From the NCBI GenBank assembly GCA_963989385.1, contig OZ022506.1, positions 63,127,434 to 63,191,433 on the forward strand: 64,000 nt of DNA. The letters are read 5' to 3'. Origin of the DNA: Ctena decussata. Its lineage: Eukaryota > Mollusca > Bivalvia > Lucinida > Lucinidae. Below are positions 53,161-63,375 of the stretch, in pieces. The position numbers and the translations under genes are program-made. How positions within the stretch are numbered: position 1 is the first letter of the stretch; each line of letters opens with the position of its first letter. The notes beneath the pieces were generated by a model. That model saw only the letters and a list, made by a program, of their open reading frames with translations. It was not told the DNA's origin and searched no databases.

Positions 53161-53351
53161 AACATTTGACCGGCCTAAAAATGGTTGCCATGGCAACAGT
53201 AATTGCTAAGATATCTCGAGAACCGTTTGACATATCTAATTTTTCACCGCTCTCCATCTTTTGTCGAGAGCTTTTAACCATGAAATTTTTAGCAAAATAC
53301 AAAATTTTGAGTTTCCATCCAATGCTCGATGCTTACAGTCAGCTTCTCTTA

Positions 53352-54984
53352 AGTACTTTATGTTACATACCAAGTTTCAAGGCCATTGGTCTATTGGTTC
53401 TGGAGAAGAATGTTTTTTATGCTTTTTAGCATATATGGGCGTAGAGACCATGTTGGTCATGTGACCTGGGCCGTTGGAACAATTTTTTGTTCCATCAACC
53501 TCTGGAGGCTCTATATGAAATTTGTTTACAATTGGCACTTTGACTTTTGAGAAAATGTTTGAAAATTCTAAAATATGAGAGACATGGGTCAAAGAATAAC
53601 CATGACCTTTTATACTCACAGTTCTTCATCATCTCATTAAGACGACTGTATATACCAAGTTATAGGCCAAAATCTCCAAACTTTCCATAAAATCTTATGT
53701 TCTAGCATTTTCCCATATTTGACCTTACCGAAAAAAGGCCAAGGTCAACCCAAGGTCATTATTAGATTAACCTTGACAGTACTTGAGTTTCTTATGCTAC
53801 ATACCAAGTTTCAAGGCCATCCGCTCATTGGTTCTGGAGAAGAAGTTTTTTTAATTTTTTAACCATATATGGGAATTGCGGTCATGTTGGCCATATGACC
53901 TAGACCGTTTGAACACATTTTTATTCCAGCAACCCCTTGAGACTCTACATAAAATTTGGTTACAATTTGCCCAGTGGCTTTTGAGGAGATGATTGAAATT
54001 GTCGAAATATGAGGGTTAAGGGTCAAAGGTCAAAGAATGACATTTACCTCTTACACTCATAAATCTTCATGTACTCATTAAGATGACTGTATATACCAAT
54101 TTTTAGCCCAAAAATCTTCAACAGTTTCCAAGATAGCTTATGTTCTAGCATTTTGCCATATAAAAGCTCAAGGAAGCAAATTTGACCTTACCGTAAAAAG
54201 GTCAAGGTCAACCCAAGGTCATAATTTGAACAATATTGGTAGTACTTGCCTACTCAATGCTACATACCAAGTTTCAAAGTCATCGGCCTATACACAGTTC
54301 CGAGCCACACCCAGAATGTCACTTAAAATCACCTGATAGCGTATACCTGGCCAATGCAACGACAACTTAGCACGTGACATAGTCTCACAAACAAATCGCA
54401 CGTGGCCAATATCCAACATAACTCCGTGATTTTACCTTACAGCTAATGGAGGGATGGTTACCTGTTTAAAGAAAACAAACTAACGCCACTTTTAATAGAC
54501 TTTCTCCGCTTTGCAAGAACAGAACGCATCGGAAATGCATGATGCGCCAACTGCCATGTGTAGGTCATGAGGAGGCTGATTCTTCGCCGTAGATCGCCAA
54601 CATTTAGCAGACACTTGCTTTTGTCATTTGTTTTTCCGCCATCTTTTTGTAAGCTTGTGAGACGTAGTAACAGTAACTAAGAAGGCGGATCTTAGCGGCT
54701 ATTCTCGGAACTGTGTATTGGTTCTGGAAAAGAAAATTTTTCTATGTTTAAACCATATATGGGCATGGCGGCCATGTTGGTCATGTGACCAGGACCGTTT
54801 GAACAATTTTTTGTTCCTAAGACCCCAGGAGGCTACATATGAAATTTGGTAACAATTGGCCCAGCGGTTTTAGAGGAGAAAGCGTTTGAAATTGTGGACG
54901 GATGACGGACGTCGTACAACGGACGACGGAGCCTGCAAATACTATAAGCTCCCCCCAGAGCCTCCCGCTCAGGTGAGCTAAAAA
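53352..54984. mobile_element. Helentron-like repetitive element (family 1), right half
   Basis: Three further partial units of roughly 440 bp repeat the words seen at 28935-29748 (atatgggcatggcggccatg, aatttggttacaattggccc, taccaagtttcaaggcc). The right end has acggatgacggacg and cggacgacgg, then ctcccgctcaggtgagcta, whose CAGGTGAGC inverts the CGCTCACCTG near the left start. A 424-bp element is nested at 54292-54715. Confidence 0.65.
54292..54715. mobile_element. Nested 424-bp TIR element with TAT duplication
   Basis: The ends acacagttccgag and ctcggaactgtg are inverted, and TAT lies on both sides (54289-54291 and 54716-54718). The uninterrupted target, ggcctattggttctgg, is visible in other units of the host repeat (near 53387), so the insertion edges are certain. 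No coding sequence. Confidence 0.85.
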
Positions 54985-55004
54985 GGATAGAAATTACTAG
55001 AGCA

Positions 55005-55227
55005 GGGGCCGTATTCATAAAGCCACTTAAGTCGTTGCTATGCTGTTGCTAAGGCTAAATTTCTTTGAAGGAGATTCCCTACAACTATGAAATTTGCTCT
55101 GGAGGAACAGTCTTACAAAGACTGTTCCTCCAGACCAAATTTCATAGTTGTAGGGAATCTCCTTTATAGATATTTAGCCTTAGCAACCGCATAGCAACCA
55201 CTTAAGTGGCTTTATGAATACGGCCCC
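55005..55227. mobile_element. MITE, GGGGCCGTATTC family, copy 2
   Basis: A near-perfect 223-bp palindrome: ggggccgtattcataaagcc on the left, its exact inverse on the right, and gaacagtct/agactgttc at the centre. It is the best-preserved copy in the window. It lies 20 bp beyond the end of the family 1 repeat. Confidence 0.9.
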
Positions 55228-55349
55228 AGACACCGTTCAATTGACAAATGGACTCGCCCATTTGATAAGGATAGAATAGTCTACTGGGCATAAACGGGTT
55301 AATTCCGTTGTTAATTTTCGTTGTTTGCGTTTCTTCTTTTATCCTTTTT

Positions 55350-55553
55350 CGGATGGATGGATGGATGACTTGCGATTTTACGTCCTTTTCAACAGTATTT
55401 CAGTCATATCAGGGCGATGGGCTTGTGATAATGAAAGGCTGTGTGCAATGGAACCCCGTTTACGATGGAAAGAACTCCACCTCCAGCGGGGCTCGAACCC
55501 GCGACCGCTAGATCAGTAGGCCAGCGCTTAACCCACTGAGCTACCGGGGCTCC
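55350..55553 (-). mobile_element. tRNA-derived SINE (family B), best-preserved copy
   Basis: On the minus strand the head reads GCCCCGGTAGCTCAGTGGGT with A box, then a B-box GCGGGTTCGAGCCCCGCTGG. The body ends cctgatatgactgaaatact and gttgaaaaggacgtaaaatc. This copy shows what the truncated copies at 1711, 3725, 24760, 30800 and 31150 come from. Confidence 0.8.
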
Positions 55554-55722
55554 TTCCTTTTTCGGTGTATTAGATGGGCTGTATTTTGTGATCGTGGCCT
55601 TTCCTGGGTGATAATAGGTGCAGTGTTTTTTTTTTTAAATGAGGATGGACAGGAAAGAACAAAATTATAAAGTATAGCCCACCTAAGTCGAATGTGGACA
55701 CCTTTAGAAACAAGGATGTGAT

Positions 55723-55934
55723 TTAACCCTTAAAGCGCCAAAAATTAAAATTGTTGAATTGGCAAATAGTGTAGATCCAGATGAGGTGGCTCATTATGAG
55801 CCACCTCATTTGAATCTACACTGTTTGTCCTCTAATGTTCGAATTCTCAATATGATATCGCTTGGACGAAACATTTTTTTGAAATTCTGCAGAAGTAAAT
55901 TCTGTCGTCTGCTTTTTGGTGCATTAAGGGTTAA
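55723..55934. mobile_element. MITE with TTAACCCTTAA ends carrying hairpin copy 7
   Basis: The ends TTAACCCTTAAAGCGCCAAA and the inverse tttggtgcattaagggttaa are 212 bp apart. The hairpin module (55762-55828, central stem GATGAGGTGGCTC / GAGCCACCTCAT) is at the middle. It is related by its ends to 1888-2117. Confidence 0.8.
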
Positions 55935-56092
55935 AACGTAAACGACATTTAACGGAACTCATAAACGACATACAGGCACATTCGGCACATTTGTTGTAGC
56001 ATAACACATATGTAAGAAAGAGGAATCGCCTTTGAATGGTCAGATTAGTCTTCCTTGTCAGAGAAAATATCCGGTCAGACAAGCACTGCTCA

Positions 56093-56931
56093 AACTATAC
56101 TGAAAGGATTTAAAAACTTCCACCCATTAATTTTGAATATCTCAAAAATGAATGCAGCTACGCCCACCAAAATTTTACAGCATATATATTCTATTATACC
56201 TGATTCTATCAATGTACGGAATTTGAAATCGTTCAACCGAATCGGTCAGGAACAAGCACGTACTCCTCGTGTTCTTAGTACCGATTACATAAGGATGAAT
56301 AGCTTCATGTATACAATTTTCTGATGAAACATTTCTCTTACAATATCAAATTGATTTTTAAAAATTTGAACTCGGTCAGTGGCTTTATTTAGCCTACCGC
56401 GCCTAAATATCGCAAACAGGCGCAGAGTTTTGGGCCAGATAAATGCTGAAATTTCAAAAAGTGACGTCGCGGTACAATTTTATGCGTTGATGTCGGCAAT
56501 TTACATTCTCAGACGATGTACACTGTTTACAGGAAGCTAAAAAGACCGTCAGAAAAGCACCTAACCAAGATTGAAAACCAGAGGTCATGACGTTAACTTA
56601 CGTCGACGCCGTCTCCGTAATAGGCTTTGCGCGACAGCATCATCCACGGTGATACTTGCAAATCAACGTTGATGTCGTCACAATATTAAGACAGTAAGAA
56701 GTGGTCGAAAGAGTGTTGCATAAGATAACGCCGGCATCGCCTTATGCATTTCAGTGACGTAACGTTCTTTTACTGACGTCATTTAGGTAAATGATACAAA
56801 TAAACTGCGTAATCTTTAAATTTGATAAGTTTCAAGCATTTTGTCGTTAAATAGTCAACACTGTCATGAGTAAACAGATCAGCAGCCAGCAATAAAAAGT
56901 GGAAGTTTTTAAATCCTTTCAGTATATTTAA
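56093..56931. repeat. Inverted repeat pair about 840 bp apart
   Basis: The word atactgaaaggatttaaaaa with cttccac at about 56098-56124 is perfectly inverted at about 56901-56927. The sequence between them has no transposase and no gene that I recognise. A DNA transposon relic is possible. Confidence 0.5.
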
Positions 56932-56999
56932 AGGAGCACCTAATATTTTTCCAAAGATGATAGTGGAACTCATCTTTACTTTGAGGTCATGTACTTTTG

Positions 57000-58900
57000 A
57001 TCAACAAAGACACGGAATTTCCATTTAATTTGCAAATTTTCAAAGAGGGTCGATGTAACTGATAGCACAAGTTTTGATTCTATATTTGTCCTGCCAATGT
57101 CCATGGAGAGACTTTTGTAAAATTGGAATTTTGGTAAAAATTTGTAAATTATCAGAACACGTGAAAAGTCTGAAAATTTCAACCAAAGTCAAAACGTTCA
57201 TTTTGTCTATGAAACTAGATGTCTTATGAGGTGGCCCGTTTGAAAAGATCACTTTGAAATGAAGCTCATAAGAGTTAATAGACTTCCAGCAAAATGCCCC
57301 AATTTCAGAAATTTCGAAAATTCCAAAATTTGATCCATGGAAATAAGCAGGCCATCATTTGTATTGCAATTCTTGTTGTCTTAAACTTCGATCATTCTTC
57401 AAAATGCTGCAAAAGGATAGGAATTCTTGCTCACTGGCGATCAAATTTATGGGCTGTTGAGCTGGGTATATGTTGTAGTAATGTCGATGGGAAAATAGCT
57501 GCTGTTCCTTTAAATATTTTGAGCAGTGTATTATTATATGCTTGTCAGACTCGGATATTAGCTCTGGCAAGGAAGACATAATCAAGCCCTTATATGTTCA
57601 TGAACTTGGCTACATTTTCCACCCATTGCATCGTTGATGTATATGACGACATTCTTGGGACAACCATACAGGTAGGGCCTTAATCAATTGACAAGGGGAA
57701 CTAACCACATGTAATCATTCAAACATGCAGGTAATACATTTTAGCAAAACTTTTGTCTGCCGTTATTAGGTTGCGTAGCTTGTATAACATATTAACTTTG
57801 CGTTTTCCGTTATTTTTCTTGAAGGAGCCAGACATCACAAAATGAATCATTCACGTCCATAAAAAAATATGGCGGTATGGAGGTAGCTTTCTGAGTGAAC
57901 TTACTGAAAAGCTTTCTGATGTCCAGTTTGAACCATTAAACGGCCAGTAATAAGGTTATCGGGAGTTTACGTATCACAAGATGGTGCTTCCCTTGCAGAT
58001 TCTCTTAGTTATACTAAAGGTGTTTGTTTTTGCGTAATGTGTTGTTAATCGATCACATTTCTTCTTCCTATGGTGTCTTGTTTGACTGGAGGGGCTGTTT
58101 TGGGGCGGGGGGGGGGGGGGGGGGGGGGGGTGGTAATTTCTTCTTTCGCTTTGGCGTTTTAGGTTTTCAGTGTGAATAACTATCTAATTTCCAGTTTAGT
58201 TTTCACCTTTACAAATGCAGGTCAACGCTTACAGATAAATTATCTTGTTTATTGTGTGCACAACCCTGTTATACCACTGAAAAAGATCAAAGGGAACACC
58301 ACATCTCAAATAGGAATTGCATGGTTGGGTCATAAACCAACTCATAATTGGGGGGGGGGGGGGGGGCGTGTTTTACGTATATTGTACAGTATAATAACTA
58401 CATGTATTGTCTTTAAAGTATAAAGAATTCGCTCCTATTGGAGCACACTGTTTCCTATTTGGAAAGATACCTTTCTTTTAGGGAAACAAATAGAAAGTCA
58501 AGATGTTTTACTCTGTACAAATGGCAGAAAAAGAATTTACAGAAGTAAGTTACTACACTTTATGTTATATTTTGTCGATTTTTTTTTCGACATTATGTTA
58601 ATAAGAATATAATGAAAGGATATAGACGCAAACACACATAGATAAGGATGAATTGTTCAAATGTGTCAAAAGTATAAACATTTAATGAAAATAACTGCTC
58701 TAAACACAGGTTGCATCACGTACAAATATACACTTCGGTTGGAAGCTCAAGGCTTGTAAAGACCACATCTCCGTAAAAGCATACTATTTTTGTCGAATTT
58801 TACAAATTTACTTTATTCATGATCAGTATACATATATTTTAGAACTAGGCTAAACATTTTCAGGATGTAAACAAGGCAGGTATTCTGCGTAAATGTCACA
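57000..58900. other. Stretch without recognised genes
   Basis: Apart from poly-G runs near 58107 and 58350 I see nothing identifiable. The open frame at 57294-57581 has no motif and no splice-site support. Confidence 0.4.
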
Positions 58901-58919
58901 ACACTCTCCTATAAGTCCT

Positions 58920-59143
58920 GGGGTCGACTTTATAAAAACACTTAAGTCATTGCTATGCTGTTGCTAAGGCTTAATTTCTATAAAGGAGATTCCCTACAGC
59001 TATGAAATTTGCTCTGGAGGAACAGTCTGACAGTCTGACTGTTCCTCCAGAGCAAATTTCATAGCTGTAGGGAATCTCCTTCAAAGAAATTTAACCTTAG
59101 CAACGGCATAGCAACCACTTCAAATGTTTTAAAAATACGGCCC
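58920..59143. mobile_element. MITE, GGGGCCGTATTC family, copy 3 (diverged ends)
   Basis: The arms match copies 1 and 2 (ttgctatgctgttgctaagg, ggagattccctacagctatg, gaacagtctgacagtctgac at the centre). The outermost bases have drifted (ggggtcgacttta against aaaatacggccc). Confidence 0.85.
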
Positions 59144-59176
59144 TGGAAAACAGGAGTATGGTAAAAATTCTAACTA

Positions 59177-59354
59177 CAGTCAAACCTGTCTTAAGAGGTC
59201 ACTGTATTAAGGGGCCACCTGTCTTTAGCAGCCACTTTTTTGGGTCCCTTAAACCAAAATACATTGCAAAATTAACCTGTATTAAGGGGTCACCTGTCTC
59301 AAGCAGCAATTCTTGTGGGTCCTCTGGGGTGACCCCTTAAGAAAGGTTTGACTG
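59177..59354. mobile_element. MITE with CAGTCAAACCTGTC ends and TA duplication
   Basis: The ends CAGTCAAACCTGTCTTAAG and CTTAAGAAAGGTTTGACTG are inverted, with TA on both sides (59175-59176 and 59355-59356). CAGT-starting ends with a TA target fit the pogo/Tigger branch of Tc1/mariner. Internal words taaggggtcacctgtct are repeated. Confidence 0.8.
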
Positions 59355-59375
59355 TACTGAGTAAGATAGGTCTGA

Positions 59376-59410
59376 GCAAACAGTGTAGACTTAGGACCTA
59401 CGCTGTTTGC
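59376..59410. repeat. Hairpin module, deletion form
   Basis: The outer arms GCAAACAGTGTAGAC and the inverse-like TACGCTGTTTGC are present, but the central stem is gone, leaving 35 bp. It lies just right of the pogo-like MITE. Confidence 0.6.
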
Positions 59411-59446
59411 CACTCCATCTATATCTTTTAGACTCATCACATTAAT

Positions 59447-59582
59447 TAAGAATTAAAATTTGATTTTTCAGCGTTCATCGTGTTATGAAGCCAGTGGGCG
59501 GAGCTAAGCGCTTCTTGTAGAATTTTAGCGACGACCACTGGCTTCACTAGATGAACGCTGAAAAATCAAATTTCTATTCTTA
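59447..59582. mobile_element. Palindromic MITE
   Basis: The arms aagaattaaaatttgatttt with tcagcgttcat, and the inverse atgaacgctgaaaaatcaaa with tttctattctt, enclose inner arms gaagccagtggg / ccactggcttc. Length about 136 bp. Confidence 0.8.
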
Positions 59583-60072
59583 TATTTACACTTTATTTGT
59601 GAATCTCTCTGTGCCATTCCTGTGGTAATTTGGTGTAGAATATGCAAAATATGGGTCGAAGAAAACTTAGTAACGACGTATTCGGCCATAACGTTAAACA
59701 GCCGTCGCCCTGACGTGGCGTCAATCGAACGTTACAAGAACCAACCAAGACGTTTGTTTACATAAGACGTCGCTTGATCAATTGTCCTTCATCATTGTAT
59801 GAAGCTAGTTGCTCTAAAGGGTTCACCTGTGGCAAGTGTAAATATTGTGATATCAAACTGTTACATTTTATGGCCGTTATGGCATTTTTAGATGTCCCAG
59901 TTTTAGCTCTTTTTACAATACTCTGAAAGACCTACATCCGAATTATAGACAAGTGACTATCAGTTCTGAAGCCATACTTGTAATTTTGACCAGAGCTATA
60001 TTAGAATATCCCAGACGGATGTGCCTTTATTGCTATAAACATTTTTGTATAGTCCGAACACAAAGTTAACTT

Positions 60073-60254
60073 TTATCGTTTGATTGCCTTAAGCTTGTAC
60101 TCCAACGGTGCGTTGGTTACTTGTGTAGTTTTTGGTTCCATCATATGTTTCACGTGATCATTTTCTCTCTGAAATGTAAACCGCTGTAGGAGATTTGCAA
60201 ACACAAGGAAGAGCTCCATCCTGGCTAATGGCTCACCTAGGCATGTTCGGGGAC
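60073..60254 (-). CDS. Cytochrome P450 (CYP2-like), terminal exon only
   Basis: The exon starts after a clear acceptor (ttttctatcttatag) and ends at TAA (60075-60073). It begins in phase 1, so one base of a glycine codon comes from the previous exon. It encodes 60 residues: [18 protein letters not shown], the heme-binding loop with the cysteine that ligates the iron and the following helix, then about 40 residues to the C-terminus. The phase-1 intron just before the heme loop is typical of CYP2-clan genes. These are microsomal monooxygenases acting on lipids or foreign compounds. The earlier exons would lie at higher coordinates, but I find none before 64000, so the gene is partial here or broken. 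A decayed duplicate of this exon's start lies just upstream. Confidence 0.85.
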
Positions 60255-60284
60255 CTATAAGATAGAAAATAACAGTCCAGCTTG

Positions 60285-60346
60285 TACAGAATAAAATGAC
60301 GAACTCCATTCTTGGTAAGGCCCTTCCCAGGTCTACCCCATGACCG
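60285..60346 (-). pseudogene. Decayed duplicate of the P450 heme-loop exon start
   Basis: In the same reading direction, [19 protein letters not shown] follows a tatatag acceptor-like site and aligns with [19 protein letters not shown] of the real exon. Shared positions are the glycine, LG, L and RME. The heme cysteine is replaced by Asp. The duplicate covers about 60 bp and is followed by the real intron end. It is cut on its far side by the repeat at 60360. Confidence 0.6.
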
Positions 60347-60359
60347 ACTATATATGACA

Positions 60360-61858
60360 ACAAGAGCTCCGCAAGCGGGGCAATATACGCCCGTTTCTGA
60401 ATGTTTTTTTTTGCACCGTTTCATCCTTGTCTACATTGCTACCAAGTTTATCAAGACATTCCAAACATTAAGGTTCTCAAAAGAAAAGCCTTAAAAAGTA
60501 ATCAAAGGGATGTAACTAAAAAAAAATAAGGAAGGGGAAGCAATTATTCTTTAATTAGACATACTGTCTCAACCTAATACACATTGCTATAAAGTTTCGT
60601 CAAGATATTCCATACGGTTACCTAGTAATGACTTGCCCAAGAATAGCCGTAGAAATTAATCAAAGGGATGTAACTCCATAAATAAGGAGAGGGAGCAATT
60701 ATTCTTATATACTACACACAGCCTCAACCTAATACACATTGCTATAAATCTTCATCAAGATATTCCATACGGTTGCCTACTTATCGCTTGCATAAGAATA
60801 GCCTTAGAAAATATTCAAAGGGAGGTTACTCCAAAAATAAGTAAGGGGAGGCAATCGTTCTTATATTTGACATATTATGTCAACCTAATATACATCACTA
60901 TCAAGTTTCATCACAATAGTCCAAAGGGTTAGTTAGATATGAGGTGTACAAATATAGTCTGACAAAATAATCAAAGGGAGGTAAATCAAAATCTAAGTCA
61001 AGGGGAGTAACCATTCTTGTATGAGACACGTTGTCTTAACCTCATATACATTGTTATAAAGTTTCATCATGATATTCCAAAGAGTAACCAAGTTATGGAA
61101 TGCTTAAGAATTGCCATACAAACTGCCATAGACGCGTTTTTTTCAAAGGGCTGTAACTCCGCTAAAAATCATCGGAGCAAATTTCCGTATAATATGCGCT
61201 ACTCCACATCGTAGTCTTACTGTTTACAAAGTTTCAGCTTCATTGGATGAAAACTATAGGAGGAGTTATCCGGAAACGAACACCCCAAAAATTCTAAGTA
61301 AAGGGCTGTAACTCCGCTAAAAATCATTGGAGCGTAACCTCGAAACGATATGCGCTGGTCCATCTCATAGTCTTACTATATACCAAGTTTCAGCTTGATC
61401 GGATGTAAACTGTAGGAGGAGTTATCCGGAAACGAAAAGTTTACGCCGGACGGACAGACGCATGAGGGTGTTGTTGTAGGTTGCACCCCAGACTTGGGGG
61501 TTATCTTTTATGGACAGAATCGTACAAAGTGCACTTGCGGGTTGATCACAGCTCACACGTGCCCTCTGTTCACATGAACCCACAAATTTTGTCCAATCAC
61601 GGACAGATTGGACAAAACTTGTGAAAACAAATGATTTTAAATGACCCATCTACCCCTCATCATCACACAGAAGGTGTCAGAAAACTTCGACTAATGAGGT
61701 GCACCACAAAAGTCGAATTCGCCCCACAAATGGGGTTTGTACTCACAGCTCAGCCCACAAATACCCTCTCATGAGAGCGGACGGACGGACGGACGGACGG
61801 ACGGACGGACGCCAGCGCCATAACAATATACGTCCCGTTTTTCAAACGGGAGTATAAA
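60360..61858. mobile_element. Helentron-like repetitive element (family 2)
   Basis: It starts ACAAGAG, then a hairpin (GCTCCGC-AA-GCGGGGC), then ATACGCCCGTTT. The inverse of the last, AAACGGGAGTAT, closes the element after a CCCGTTT-TTC-AAACGGG hairpin. The interior has several units of about 100-150 bp (catattccatacggtt, aatcaaagggatgtaactcc) and a (GGAC)n run at about 61781-61811. The architecture is the same as family 1. No replicase is encoded. Confidence 0.65.
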
Positions 61859-61859
61859 A

Positions 61860-63090
61860 ACTATTCAGCTATAACGAAAGGAGAAGCTCCATCTTGATTA
61901 AATGCTAACTTAGACAAACCTAGTGACCGACAAGATATAATAACATGAATAAGGTGTTCAGCTATAACAGATTACAAGAAAGAGCACCAGCCTGGCTTAT
62001 GTCCCACATGGACAAGTTTAGTGTATGGATGCAACAATTCTATACATCTAAGGCGCAGAGGTAAGCGGAGCCGTTGTAAAAACTTGCTGGCAAAGGCAGA
62101 AACAATGTGTGTCGCGGTTTGGTGGCATTTACCGATACACTGGCGCTCACGTATTTGTACACATTCAAAACGCGTCGGAGACGCAGTTGATGCGCGCGGG
62201 ATACGCGGTAATTATGGACGCGAATATTTTAGTAGCCAATGAAAATTCGTTCTCAGTTTTGGGTCACTGTAATCCTTGGACCAAATCACTTGGACCATTG
62301 GACCTTGGACTGGTCCAACTCGGACTGCACTGGTGTAATCCTTGGACCAGTTACCTGTTGGACCAAATTTTCATACAGGTACTTTTGACAAATGAATAAA
62401 CACTAATATATATAATAATATCTGTCACTGCATAACAAATGACTACCTGAGAAGCCCTACCTTATTGTTTACTAAATTTATTGACAAATATCACTGAAAA
62501 ATAATGAAGTTTACAGGAAAATCATAGAAAAGTTTATGCTGTGTAAAATAGCAAATACTGTATATTATTATAATCAGTGAAAAGAGAGATTTTGCATTTT
62601 TCCAACCAACTTGTATGTGCGTGAAATTATTTAAGTCCATGATTCTAGCTTCATGTTTTTGTTGTTTGTTGTTTTTTTTTTGTATTTATTTATTTTTTAA
62701 ATTTATTTGTATATCTATTTTCTAGTTAGGAAAGAAAATGATCATTTAACCATGGGTAAAGATAGGTACTTGGTGATTTGAGCTTCGTGATAAATTTGCT
62801 TTGGTTCTTAAAAATTTCAGTTTGGTAATTTTTGTTTAACGGTAAGTTTTATAACAATATTATAAGTAAATTATAGTGACATATTTATGTAAGGCCATAT
62901 AGAAAGTTCACTTTAAATATCAAACTGACTCAACTTAAAAAAATCAAAAAGCCATTGTGAATACGATAATGATTTAAGTACTGGGACAGCTCAAAATAAT
63001 TTTAATTTTGTCCCAAATAGAAAATTAACTATTTCAGAAGTGTCAAATGGTAGAAGTCACTGGTAATGCACTTCCATTCTGCATTTAATT
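61860..63090. other. Stretch without recognised genes
   Basis: A short cluster of ccttggacc / ggtcca words occurs at 62270-62360. I searched the minus strand by eye for upstream P450 exons and found none that could be defended. Confidence 0.4.
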
Positions 63091-63094
63091 TTCA

Positions 63095-63230
63095 CGACTG
63101 ATTGATTGTTTTGGGTTTAACAGCCCTTTTAGGCAGTATTTAAGTCTATATCGGGCCATCTCCCAGAGAGAGGGAGAAAGAAGAGAAATGATAGACGAGA
63201 GAAAAAATGTCCAAACAATCCCACCCCCAC
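63095..63230 (-). mobile_element. SINE-like tail
   Basis: The plus-strand words gggtttaacagcccttttag and gcagtatttaagtctatatcggg resemble the inverse of the family B SINE 3' end (acgtccttttcaacagtatttcag). There is no tRNA-like head, so this is at best a truncated or related element. Confidence 0.4.
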
Positions 63231-63375
63231 CCAGTCCCGGATCCATGGGTGGGCTTTGGGGCTTCAGCCCCGCCACCTGGGCCTGGTTGAATTAAAACAT
63301 ATGTTGTGACATCTCATCAGAATCGCCTCGGCGAGGCGATTCTAATGAGTTATCACAACATATATTTCATGGCAA
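63231..63375. mobile_element. Element with CCGGATCC word and palindromic core, copy 2
   Basis: It shares with 26181-26552 the words gtcccggatccatgggtgg and gggcttcagccccgcca, and the long palindrome tctcatcagaatcgcctcgg with its inverse (63297-63370), flanked by acatatgttgtgac / tcacaacatatat. Here the core directly follows one end, so the copy is internally deleted. Confidence 0.65.

Larger units (their letters stand above)
29749..53351. mobile_element. Probable composite insertion of 23.6 kb
   Basis: Both outer ends carry the same inverted sequence, TAAGAGAGGCTGACTG and on, to 29776, and its inverse from 53324. They match at 33 of 34 bases when the flanking AGTACT is included. AGTACT is found immediately outside each end, as a target duplication would be. 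The sequence on either side is the same family 1 repeat. A third copy of the end (inverse at about 31472-31499) means that an internal boundary is possible, so the span may be two nested insertions. The Gypsy element and a 5S-like sequence lie inside. Confidence 0.5.

Noticed and set aside
57294..57581. Frame of 95 residues as a possible host exon
   Set aside because: No domain pattern, no supported splice sites in frame, and low-complexity surroundings.
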